From Dyella sp. RRB7 (lineage in GTDB: Bacteria; Pseudomonadota; Gammaproteobacteria; Xanthomonadales; Rhodanobacteraceae): a stretch of DNA of 64,000 bases. The notes under the pieces are model-generated. The model made no database searches, had not been told where the DNA came from, and saw nothing but the letters and a program-made list of their open reading frames with translations. Below are positions 56,678 through 64,000 of this stretch, piece by piece; position 1 is the first letter of the stretch, and each line of letters starts with the position of its first letter. The translations under genes were made by a program, and so were the position numbers. Location of the stretch: assembly GCF_022761115.1 (NCBI RefSeq), contig NZ_JAKWJS010000002.1, positions 124,001 through 188,000 of the forward strand. The letters are read 5' to 3'.

Positions 56678-57517
56678 ATGTCACAGAAAACGATTCCCCA
56701 GGGCATGGTGGACGAACTCGAACCCACTCCGCGCACGAATACGCCTTTCGAACGGGCCGTCCTCGACTACATTCTCAAGACCGGACCTCGCGACATGGAA
56801 ATGTACGCGCGAATCACCGATCCGCAGACCCGAACGGCCTACGAGGCGGCTGAGCTCCAACGCCGCGCAACGGACTGGCCGCACCTTGGCATGTATCGCG
56901 GTGAAAATGCTTCGCTGCATGTCCGTCCGGACGTCGTCTTCATCGGATGCTCCATCACCGAAATTTGGCAGCACGGCGATGCGTCGCTCTTTTCCAATGG
57001 AATCGTAGGGCGCGGGATCAGTGGGCAAACATCGCAGCAGTTGCTCCTCCGCTTCTATCCCGATGTCGTCGCACTGCGCCCCAAGGTAGTTCATATCCTT
57101 TGCGGTAGTAACGATATCGCAGGGAACACGGGGCCTTGCACGCCTCAGGACTACAAGAACAACATCATGGCGATGATGGACCTGGCCTTTGCCAACGGCA
57201 TGGCCGTCGTGATCGGAAGCATCCCCCCGTCCAATCAATTCAATCACCGTCCCGAGATGCACCCGGCGGCAAGAATTGCCGAACTCAACACATGGCTGCG
57301 GGAAATCGCCGGCAAGCGGGGAGCGACATACGTCGATTACTTTTCGGCCCTGACGGACATCGACGGGTCGTTGCCACCGAAGTATTCCAACGACGGACTT
57401 CACCCCAATGCCGCCGGCTACGAGGTCATGCGCCCGCTCGCCCTGGCAGCCATTCGGTCCAGCCTGGCCGCGGCCCGAAGGCTGCAGCCGGTGGACCATG
57501 CGTCCCCACGCCAGTAG
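56678..57517 (+). CDS. SGNH/GDSL-family hydrolase (esterase)
   Basis: 279 residues. Block I VFIGCSITEIW with the nucleophile Ser (GCS in place of GDS), block II GRGISGQT, block III GSNDIAG, and the catalytic Asp/His in SNDGLHPNAAGYEVM. No clear signal peptide. Probably removes acyl groups from the sugar substrate handled by the GH1 enzyme; the substrate is inferred only from context. A 122-base gap follows the GH1 stop. Confidence 0.88.
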   Translation: MSQKTIPQGMVDELEPTPRTNTPFERAVLDYILKTGPRDMEMYARITDPQTRTAYEAAELQRRATDWPHLGMYRGENASLHVRPDVVFIGCSITEIWQHGDASLFSNGIVGRGISGQTSQQLLLRFYPDVVALRPKVVHILCGSNDIAGNTGPCTPQDYKNNIMAMMDLAFANGMAVVIGSIPPSNQFNHRPEMHPAARIAELNTWLREIAGKRGATYVDYFSALTDIDGSLPPKYSNDGLHPNAAGYEVMRPLALAAIRSSLAAARRLQPVDHASPRQ

Positions 57518-57555
57518 TCGCCTTCACGCCATCGTCAACCCCGCAACGAGCCAAC

Positions 57556-59049
57556 ATGACCGACGCATATCCGGAGCCGCTGGCGCTTGATCCAGAATAT
57601 TCACGGCTCAGCCCCATTCGGCCGCTTTCGAAGATCGCCTATAGCGCAGGGGCGTGGGTGGACGGCATCGCCAGCAACGCCGTCCACACGTTCGGGTTGT
57701 TTTATATAACAACGGTCCTGGGCGTGCCCGGTGCGCTTGCCGGTTTTGCGCTATCGGCGGGGCTTTTTATCGATGCCGTCTTTGACCCGCTGATCGGATC
57801 GATATCCGACTCATGGACGTCAGGCCTGGGGCGGCGGCTTCCCTTCATGCTGCTCGGCTTGCCGCTTGCCGTCATCGCCTTCCAACTGTTCTTTTCCGCA
57901 TCGGCCGCTCCAACCGGCAGGCAAGCGTTTTGGAACATCCTTGCGCTTTCCATCATGCTGCGAAGCTCCGTGTCGCTGTTCAACCTGCCGTTCCTCGCCT
58001 TCGGCGCCGAACTCACCGACGATTACTCGGAACGATCAAGCATAGCCGCCTGGCGCTGGGGCGCAGGCATGTTCGGCGGGATCATCGTCGTTGCCGTGGG
58101 CTTCGGCGTCTTCTTCAAGGATACCGACAGCCTTCTGCACGCTTCCGCCTATGCCCATTTCGCCACCTGCTGTGGCGCCATAGCAACCGTGGGCGCCCTG
58201 GCCTCGCTCTGGGCCACCTTTCGCCTGCGTCATCGTGCGCACGCCACTTCCGTGCCATCACGGGGCATATTACGAACCCTGCTCAAAGGCACGGCTGAGA
58301 TCATCAGGAACCGGTCATTTCGGGTGCTGTTCTTATCGACCATGCTTTTCTTCGTGGCGGAAGGCGCCACGCTTTCCCTGGGCCTGCATGTCAATACGTA
58401 CTTCTGGAAACTGTCGGCCCGGGATATCAAGTTTGTCACGGGAGCATTTTTTCTCGGCCTTGTCATCGGTGCGCCGATCATCGGCACGATCGCGCGGAGG
58501 CTGGAGAAAAAGAGCCTCGTGCTGGCCAGCATAGGCATACTCACCCTGGCGCAGGCGGCGCCTGGCGGCCTTCGGCTCGCAGGCCTGTTCCCGCTGCAAG
58601 GCCAGGTGCTGGCCGCCACGCTGGTCTGCGACAATTTCCTGATCGGGCTTGCGCTTTCCACTGCCGCCATTGCCGCGAATTCGATGCTCGCCGATGCCGC
58701 TGACGAGCACGAATATCTATTCGGGGAACGCCGGGAGGGTTTGTACTTCGCCGGCTGGGCATTCGCCGTCAAGTCCGCCAGTGGCGGCGGCGCTCTCCTG
58801 GCGGGGCTTGCACTCGCGCTGAGCGGGTTCGCTGTCAAGGATCCGCTGGCTCGGGACGTGACGCCGCTCGCGGTCACCCCGCACACGGCCAACATATTGG
58901 CTTTTTTCCACGGCCCCGCGGCCGCGCTCCTGTCGGCGGCGGGCTTGCTCGTGCTGGCTCCGTACAAACTCGACCGTGCAAGACATGCCCTCATCCTGGC
59001 AACTTTGCGTGCTCGACGCGTCGGTGTGGCCGAGATGAGAGCTAACTAA
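57556..59049 (+). CDS. GPH-family (MelB-like) sugar/glycoside transporter
   Basis: 497-residue inner-membrane protein with about 12 hydrophobic helices. The opening LSKIAYSAGAWVDGIASNAVHTFGLFYITTVLGV and FIDAVFDPLIGSISDSWTSGLGRR, with the Asp pair and GRR loop, are typical of the glycoside-pentoside-hexuronide cation symporter family. ATG at 57556 follows the esterase by 38 bases. With the TonB receptor, GH1 and esterase it completes an uptake-and-hydrolysis set. Confidence 0.88.
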   Translation: MTDAYPEPLALDPEYSRLSPIRPLSKIAYSAGAWVDGIASNAVHTFGLFYITTVLGVPGALAGFALSAGLFIDAVFDPLIGSISDSWTSGLGRRLPFMLLGLPLAVIAFQLFFSASAAPTGRQAFWNILALSIMLRSSVSLFNLPFLAFGAELTDDYSERSSIAAWRWGAGMFGGIIVVAVGFGVFFKDTDSLLHASAYAHFATCCGAIATVGALASLWATFRLRHRAHATSVPSRGILRTLLKGTAEIIRNRSFRVLFLSTMLFFVAEGATLSLGLHVNTYFWKLSARDIKFVTGAFFLGLVIGAPIIGTIARRLEKKSLVLASIGILTLAQAAPGGLRLAGLFPLQGQVLAATLVCDNFLIGLALSTAAIAANSMLADAADEHEYLFGERREGLYFAGWAFAVKSASGGGALLAGLALALSGFAVKDPLARDVTPLAVTPHTANILAFFHGPAAALLSAAGLLVLAPYKLDRARHALILATLRARRVGVAEMRAN

Positions 59050-59104
59050 CTAATAGTCAGTGGCGCTGGCGAGGCAGGCCGCCCATTGAATGGAATGCGA
59101 CAAC

Positions 59105-59132
59105 TGCAAGGCTGGATTCTCCAGGCCTTGCA
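59105..59132. terminator. Hairpin between convergent transporter and hydrolase genes
   Basis: TGCAAGGC-TGG pairs with CCA-GCCTTGCA around a five-base loop with one bulged G. No T run follows on either strand, so intrinsic termination is possible but weak. Confidence 0.35.
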
Positions 59133-59143
59133 CTGGCCACGGA

Positions 59144-59547
59144 TTATGACGTCGCCCCGTGCGATGACCCGCCCGATTCCAGGAACTGCGAAACATCCCG
59201 TACGAATTCCCGCGGATACTGAAACAGCGACCCGTGGCCCGCGTCGGGATAGAGAATGAGTTTGGCGTCTGGCAGATTCTGCTGGAGCAGGAACGAATTG
59301 ATCGGGTAGATGATCACGTCCTTGCCCCTGTTGACGACCAGCGTGGGTTGCTTTATCGCACCCAGATAGGCGTAAGGATCTTTCCTTGGCGCACCGGAAG
59401 CCGACAGCGCGGCGATTTGCGCAGGGCCCACCTTGGCGCTGACCTTTGGGTCACGGTTGACCTGGCGTTGCCTATAGCGCGCCAGAAAGGCTCGGCCAGC
59501 TGCCTGGCTCGATGGCGATGGCGTGCCAAGATGGCGGGCGCCAGTTT
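59144..59547 (-). pseudogene. C-terminal remnant of an alpha/beta-hydrolase (paralogue of the next gene)
   Basis: The open part encodes SQAAGRAFLARYRQR, then GPAQIAALSASGAPRKDPYAYL and a C-terminus with VVNRGKDVIIYPIN and PDAGHGSLFQYP. It is collinear with the last 130 residues of the gene at 59554-60408 but differs at many positions. The whole N-terminal half, including the nucleophile serine, is missing, so it cannot be catalytic. The remnant starts directly after the stop of the intact paralogue, which suggests a tandem duplication that later lost its 5' half by deletion. Confidence 0.75.
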
Positions 59548-59553
59548 CTGCGC

Positions 59554-60408
59554 CTAGTTGGCCTCGGCAATAAAGTCACTGACGTGTTTCACGAAGCGGT
59601 CCGGATACTGGTACTGCGAGCCGTGGTTGGCGTCCGGATAGAGGATCAGCTGCGCGTTGGGAATGTGCTGCTGCAGGAGGTAGGAGTTGATGGTGTAGAT
59701 GATCACGTCCGTTCCGCCGTTGATCACCAGGGTGGGCTGGTGCAGCTGCTTGAGGTAGTCATAAGGGTTCTCGCGCGGCGCGCCCCACTTGCCCAGCGCT
59801 TCGATCTGCGCCGGCGCCACCTTCTCGTTCACCTCCGGATCGCGGTCCTGCGTGCGCAGGCGGAAGCGCTGGAGGAAGGCGCGGCCGGCCGCCTGGCTGG
59901 CCGCGGAGTCGGTGAAGAACACCTTCAGCCACAGGTGATCGGGTTCGTCGTAGGTGGCGCCGAAGATCCGCTGCGCTTCGGGCGTGAGCGAGGCCATGCC
60001 CTCGCCGCTGCGCGGCCCGGTGCCGACCAGGACGAGCTTGCGCACCAGCCGCGGTTCGTCGATGGCCAACGTCTGCGCCACCAGGCCGCCGAGCGAGAAA
60101 CCCAGCACATCGACCTGGGTCAAGCCCAGCGCCTTGATGAAGGCCGCCGCATTCGCCGCCATGCCCTCGATGGTGGTGGGCACCTCGCCGGAGGAACTGG
60201 CGATGCCGGCGTTGTTGAACAGGATCACCTCGCGGTCCTTGGCCAGGCCATCGGTGATGAGCGGATCCCAGTGATCCATGGTGCCGGTGAAGTGCATGTT
60301 GAGCACCAGCGGTACGCCGCCAGCCTTGCCGAAGCGGCGATAGGCGAAGCGGATGCCGTTGGCCTGGACGTACTGGGTCGGCGCGGTTTGATGGGTATGA
60401 AGCGTCAT
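59554..60408 (-). CDS. Alpha/beta-hydrolase
   Basis: 284 residues. Catalytic triad in VLGFSLGGLVAQ (Ser), NGGTDVIIY (Asp) and DANHGSQYQ (His); the oxyanion region is NMHFTGTMDHWDPLI. Start at MTLHTHQ, with AAGGAC six bases before the ATG; the open frame runs further upstream without a ribosome site. The substrate is unknown; relatives are annotated as general hydrolases, haloperoxidase-like or lactonase-like. On the same strand as the tautomerase gene 91 bases upstream. Confidence 0.85.
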   Translation of the reverse strand: MTLHTHQTAPTQYVQANGIRFAYRRFGKAGGVPLVLNMHFTGTMDHWDPLITDGLAKDREVILFNNAGIASSSGEVPTTIEGMAANAAAFIKALGLTQVDVLGFSLGGLVAQTLAIDEPRLVRKLVLVGTGPRSGEGMASLTPEAQRIFGATYDEPDHLWLKVFFTDSAASQAAGRAFLQRFRLRTQDRDPEVNEKVAPAQIEALGKWGAPRENPYDYLKQLHQPTLVINGGTDVIIYTINSYLLQQHIPNAQLILYPDANHGSQYQYPDRFVKHVSDFIAEAN

Positions 60409-60499
60409 CGAGATGTCCTTGGTTTTCTTGCATGGCCAGGCGCCACGCACGCCAACGATGAAAACAGAGTGCTGGCCGGCTTGGCGAGCTTGGCGGCGG

Positions 60500-60889
60500 C
60501 TACAACTCACCAGTCAGGAACTGGGCCTTTCCCAAACCAAAACTCCAGTCGGCATCGGAGTTCGTGCTGATGCTGACCATGACGTCGGATGGTTCGATGC
60601 CGCACTTGCTGCCGAGGTGTTCGCATACCTGGCGATAGAACGCCAACTTCGCTTCCACCGGCCGCGGACGACTGACCACGCTTATCACGACCAGCTTGTC
60701 GGTGCGTCGAAGGCCAAGGCCGGTATCCTCAATGAACATCGTGTGAGGATCGTGCTCATGGACGATTTGATAGCGGTCCCGCTCGGGAACATGAAAGGCC
60801 GCCAGCATGCCGGCATGCACGGCATCGCACAGCGCCTTGATCTCGCCAGCCGTGCGGCCTTTACGTATATCGATTCGTATCAACGGCAT
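60500..60889 (-). CDS. Tautomerase-superfamily protein, malonate semialdehyde decarboxylase-like
   Basis: 129 residues, the same length as MSAD. After Met removal the protein starts with catalytic Pro1, and counting from it gives Asp37 (PERDRY), Arg73 and Arg75 (SRPRP), and Trp114 and Phe116 (DADWSFG), the positions reported for the MSAD active site; the end NSDADWSFGLGKAQFLTG fits the same family. GGAGG lies about nine bases before the ATG. MSAD decarboxylates malonate semialdehyde to acetaldehyde, but related members act on other substrates, so the reaction is only likely. Confidence 0.85.
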   Translation of the reverse strand: MPLIRIDIRKGRTAGEIKALCDAVHAGMLAAFHVPERDRYQIVHEHDPHTMFIEDTGLGLRRTDKLVVISVVSRPRPVEAKLAFYRQVCEHLGSKCGIEPSDVMVSISTNSDADWSFGLGKAQFLTGEL

Positions 60890-61059
60890 GATGTGGAACC
60901 TCCATCGCGTCTGTCGATGAAGACAGTATCGAGCATGCCGGATGATAGAAATTCGCGCCGCCGAAGCCTTGAACTTTCTTGCAGGTTTTGGCCAATTTAT
61001 GCAGCGCCTGGGCTGGTCCGCACCTTCCATGATGCGGCAACAGGTGCGCCATGCCCTCG

Positions 61060-61695
61060 CTAGGGGTCGATAAATCCTCGGCGCACGGCGATGATCACCG
61101 CATGGGTTCGATCCGATGCCCCCAGCTTGAACAGAATGTTCTTCATGTGGGATTTGACCGTATCCTCGGTCACGAACAGCGAGTCGGCGATGGCCCGGTT
61201 GCTAAGGCCGGATTTGACCAGCCTCAATACGCTCAACTCGCGCACGGTGAGTCCGGCGGTTCCCCGATGGGCCGACAGGTCGTGACTGATCTCTGCGGCC
61301 ATCACCTGTCGCCCCTCAGCGGTGGCCCGCACCGCCTCGACAATCTCTTCGCGACTGGCCGATTTCAGTAAATAGGAGGTAGCGCCAAGGGTCAGGGCCT
61401 GGGTCACCCGCGCATCGCCGGGATAGATCGTAAACACCACGATGCCTGCACCGGGCGACAGCTTTTGTATCGCGGTAATGGCCTGCAAGCCGTCGACATG
61501 GGGCATCTGCAGGTCCATCAGCGTCACGTCGGGCTGCAAGGATTCGAACAGGGTTATCGCCTGGGCGCCATCGACGGCCTCGCCCACGACCTCCATGCCC
61601 TCCTCCAACTGAATGGCGGCGCGTAAGCCGTCCCTCATCATGGGATGGTCATCGGCGATAAGGACGCGGATCGGCTTCTTCTGTTCGGTCCCCAA
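61060..61695 (-). CDS. NarL/FixJ-family response regulator
   Basis: 211 residues. Receiver domain with the acidic pair IADDHP, phosphorylated Asp in VTLMDLQMPHVDG and Lys in LLKSASREE; C-terminal LuxR-type HTH LTVRELSVLRLVKSGLSNRAIADSLFVTEDTVKSHMKNIL in register. No histidine kinase gene is beside it in this window, so the partner is elsewhere. The regulated genes are not evident. Confidence 0.9.
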   Translation of the reverse strand: MGTEQKKPIRVLIADDHPMMRDGLRAAIQLEEGMEVVGEAVDGAQAITLFESLQPDVTLMDLQMPHVDGLQAITAIQKLSPGAGIVVFTIYPGDARVTQALTLGATSYLLKSASREEIVEAVRATAEGRQVMAAEISHDLSAHRGTAGLTVRELSVLRLVKSGLSNRAIADSLFVTEDTVKSHMKNILFKLGASDRTHAVIIAVRRGFIDP

Positions 61696-61874
61696 GGTGA
61701 ACTACTCTGGCTGCTGGGCGTGGCGAACGCGCCCGCCTAGGGTGACGGGCGGTGACGATGAGGTCTGGTCATCGTATACGCATCAGCACGCCAGGCAATA
61801 ACCCTTCCGGGTGGTATTCGCGCGAAGGCATGGCAGATACGCCTTGAGGCGGCGGGAAGGCATGCGGGACGCGG

Positions 61875-62165
61875 CTAGCGTCCATGGCTACGCCGCTCAC
61901 CGTGGATGATCCCCAGCAGAAAATGCACCACCAGATCGTCCAGGCCAAGGATGAGCATTTCCTTGGCGGTTCGATTGTCCAGGGTCACAATCGGCTCGCG
62001 GCTAAACCAGTGCTCCAGCACCCCATGGTCGGGCTCGATGCGGGAGGCGACAAGCATGATGAGGGATTTGCGCAATTCATAGCTGTTGGCGACCCTGCCT
62101 CCGGTTTTCGCGAGGAGTGGTCGCCGACTGGGCGCTACGCCCATGGACACTATATTGCTCGGCAT
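61875..62165 (-). CDS. Small protein with DUF2384-like (Xre/MbcA/ParS toxin-binding) C-terminal domain
   Basis: 96 residues. I start it at the ATG at 62165, five bases after AGAGG; a GTG two codons earlier is in frame. The C-terminal half, DHGVLEHWFSREPIVTLDNRTAKEMLIL followed by GLDDLVVHFLLGIIHGER in register, resembles the toxin-binding domain of Xre/MbcA/ParS antitoxins that neutralise RES toxins. No Xre helix-turn-helix is obvious in the short N-terminus and no toxin gene is next to it. The nearest RES gene is 17 kb away inside the transposon. The assignment is by pattern, moderate. Confidence 0.55.
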   Translation of the reverse strand: MPSNIVSMGVAPSRRPLLAKTGGRVANSYELRKSLIMLVASRIEPDHGVLEHWFSREPIVTLDNRTAKEMLILGLDDLVVHFLLGIIHGERRSHGR

Positions 62166-62424
62166 GATCACCTCTATTGCTTTGCGCCGGCTTCGCGGCC
62201 CATGGCTTACCTTTCAAAGGCTCGCCGCTGGATGATCGGCAACGCGCCTCGCCGGCGATAGAACGACTGCGCTCTCTTTTCACAAAATTGTCAGCGCGCC
62301 CAAGAGCGTGAACAGGCTTTTACGGGTGATCCTTGAGTGATGCAGCCTCAGCACGGCAGATATCCCGGTTAGCCGCTTCGCGGGCAACAGGGAACAGCCT
62401 GGTCGGCCCAGGTGAAAACATCGC

Positions 62425-63645
62425 CTAGGGCGAGTTAGGAACGATGACGCCACCGCGCCGCTTCTCGGTCGCGAAATACCCAAGCGCCAGCAATGGAAGC
62501 AATGCTCCCAGCGCGGAAACGCCGGCCCAGCCGAGCCGCGCGAACGCCCAGCCGCTCAACGCCGAGCTGATCGCGCCGCCAGCAAAGAACGTCGCCATGA
62601 AGAGCCCGTTGATGCGGCTACGTTGCTCGGCGCCCAGCGAATAGATGGCACGCTGGCTGAAGACCAGGTTGGCGGACACGGCGAAATCGAGCAGAACCGC
62701 CGCCGCGACAATCATGCCAAGCGCAAAGCGCGAGTTATGCGGCACGGCGTTGGTAAGCAAAAACGCCAGCGACGCCAGCAGCATGGCGCCCGCGGTACCC
62801 TGCCGGCTGAAACCACGATCCGCCAGGCGTCCGGCAAACGGTGGCGCAATCGCGCCGGCCACGCCAGCCAGTGCCACGAAGGCAATACCTTGCTGGCTCA
62901 TGCCGAACGGCTCGCCACTGAGCCATAGCGGCACGGCGGTCCAGAACACACTAAAGCTGCCGAACATGGCGGCCTGGTAGAAACCGCGCCGACGCAGCAA
63001 TGCCGTGTCCAGGAAAATGCGCCCGAGCGAACCGAGCAGGCTGCCGTAAGTCAGTGGCTGCGTGGGCGTGCGCCGCGGCAGCGCAAAGGCAAGCACCACG
63101 ATGACCGCGGCCATCAGGGCCGCCGACAAGCGGAATACTTCGCGCCACGACCAGGCATTGGCGATGATGCTCGACACCGGTCGCGCCAGCATGATGCCCA
63201 ACATCACGCCGCTGACCACTCGCCCGACCGCGCGGCCACGCACTTCTTCCGCGACGAAATACGTGATGTACGGCACCAGCACCTGCACCACGGAGGCGAC
63301 CAGGCCAATCAGGAAAGCGATCACCAAATACGCGCCGGCCAGGGTGGTGAGGCTCAACGCGAGCGTGCACAGCAATTCGATCGTGGCGAGCGCCAGCACC
63401 AAGCGCTTGTTCTCGAACAGGTCACCCAGGGGCACGATCATCAACAGGCCGACGCCGTAGCCGGTCAACGGCAAGGTGACCAGCAGGCCACTGGCGGAAC
63501 GTGGCATGCCGAACGCCGCGCTTATCAAGCCGGTAAGCGGCTGGGCATAGTACAGGTTGGCCACGATCATGCCGCAGGCCGCCGCCAGGAGGAATTGCAA
63601 GGCGGCGAGCGACACGACATGGCGGGGGCTGGACAAGGATGACAT
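62425..63645 (-). CDS. Major facilitator superfamily transporter
   Basis: 406-residue inner-membrane protein with 12 hydrophobic helices. The loop PLGDLFENKRLVLAL carries the MFS motif A-like pattern (G-D-x3-x-K/R), and RRGFYQAAMFGSFSVFWTAVPLWLS opens the second half. Start at MSSLSSP with CGGAG five bases before it; an upstream in-frame ATG lacks a site. Substrate not readable; relatives are drug or sugar-efflux type exporters. Confidence 0.88.
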   Translation of the reverse strand: MSSLSSPRHVVSLAALQFLLAAACGMIVANLYYAQPLTGLISAAFGMPRSASGLLVTLPLTGYGVGLLMIVPLGDLFENKRLVLALATIELLCTLALSLTTLAGAYLVIAFLIGLVASVVQVLVPYITYFVAEEVRGRAVGRVVSGVMLGIMLARPVSSIIANAWSWREVFRLSAALMAAVIVVLAFALPRRTPTQPLTYGSLLGSLGRIFLDTALLRRRGFYQAAMFGSFSVFWTAVPLWLSGEPFGMSQQGIAFVALAGVAGAIAPPFAGRLADRGFSRQGTAGAMLLASLAFLLTNAVPHNSRFALGMIVAAAVLLDFAVSANLVFSQRAIYSLGAEQRSRINGLFMATFFAGGAISSALSGWAFARLGWAGVSALGALLPLLALGYFATEKRRGGVIVPNSP

Positions 63646-63684
63646 GGAAACTCCGTTATACCTCGACAAGGCAGCGTGGCAACG

Positions 63685-64000
63685 TCAGAGCACTTCGAAC
63701 ACGCTGTACACCGGGCCGTAGGCAAAGCGATGGCCCACGCCGATGGCCAGCACGTCGTTCAACCATGCATAGCGACCGGCGGGTGCTTCGAAGATCGGAT
63801 TGATGCGAAAGTAGTAGTCGGCCGGATCCACCTCTTCGCCCTGCTCCAGCCGACGGATGACGTCGGGTTCGCCATGGCGAAGACCGCGGTAAGACATGAA
63901 AACCGGCGTGCCGTCGTCGGTTTGCAGCGTGAGGCGCACATCCAGCGCGACGCTGCCGTCGTTGCGCACCGCCTGCCAGTCGCTGCCACCGTCAAGCACC
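63685..64000 (-). CDS. DUF3237-domain protein, 5' end outside window
   Basis: The visible 105 residues contain LDGGSDWQAVRNDGSVALDVRLTLQTDDG in register and YYFRINPIFEAPAGRYAWLNDVLAIGVG, typical of the DUF3237 fold, whose function is unknown. The frame is open to the right edge; family members have about 50 more residues at the N-terminus. It stops 39 bases before the MFS start, so the two probably form one transcript. Confidence 0.8.
   Translation of the reverse strand, partial: VLDGGSDWQAVRNDGSVALDVRLTLQTDDGTPVFMSYRGLRHGEPDVIRRLEQGEEVDPADYYFRINPIFEAPAGRYAWLNDVLAIGVGHRFAYGPVYSVFEVL

Overview
The window is high-GC DNA of a Gram-negative gammaproteobacterium. STN-type and ordinary TonB receptors, a FecI/FecR pair, a sedolisin with a PKD domain and an NdvB-type glucan synthase together suggest Xanthomonadales, probably the Rhodanobacteraceae (Dyella, Luteibacter, Rhodanobacter or Frateuria type). 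That placement is an inference from gene content. No rRNA, tRNA or CRISPR was seen.

Region 1 (1-26.3 kb) is a beta-1,2-glucan and sugar-phosphate block. A 5'-truncated cyclic beta-1,2-glucan synthase (GT84 + glucoamylase-like + GH94) is followed on the same strand by a tight operon: zwf, a HAD hydrolase, tal, pgi, pgm and tkt, mostly joined by ATGA stop/start overlaps. A separate minus-strand group holds a secreted unknown, a short-form gnd, a disulfide-oxidoreductase homologue that lacks one active-site cysteine, and a GH144-like endo-beta-1,2-glucanase. Divergent from the glucanase is a second GH94 protein lacking the synthase part. One set could make beta-1,2-glucan and the other cut it into oligomers and glucose-1-phosphate, which pgm, pgi, zwf, gnd, tal and tkt can process.

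Region 2 (26.3-34.9 kb) has a winged-helix regulator with a small membrane coiled-coil protein, then an STN TonB receptor, a secreted S53 peptidase, and a FecR/FecI pair, all on the minus strand. It resembles a cell-surface-signalling peptide-acquisition module.

Region 3 (34.9-52.2 kb) is mobile. A decayed stretch with direct repeats and a tnpT/truncated-tnpS relic lies next to a 14.7-kb Tn3-family (Tn4651-like) transposon at 37464-52185, bounded by 49-bp inverted repeats with four mismatches. Its cargo is a Gabija-like pair (OLD/TOPRIM nuclease + UvrD-like helicase) with a small unknown protein, a tnpT/tnpS resolution pair, a RES-domain protein translationally coupled to tnpS, an arsenic operon with three arsenate reductases, Acr3, ArsH and ArsR, and tnpA. 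The outer 5-bp flanks do not match, so one flank has been rearranged.

Region 4 (52.2-64 kb) starts with a TonB receptor whose native start was removed by the transposon end. It is followed by a TetR regulator, a GH1 glycosidase, an SGNH esterase and a GPH-type sugar transporter, a likely glycoside-utilisation locus. Next on the minus strand come a duplicated alpha/beta-hydrolase remnant, the intact hydrolase, a malonate-semialdehyde-decarboxylase-like tautomerase, an orphan NarL-type response regulator, a DUF2384-type antitoxin-like protein, an MFS exporter and a DUF3237 protein cut by the window end.
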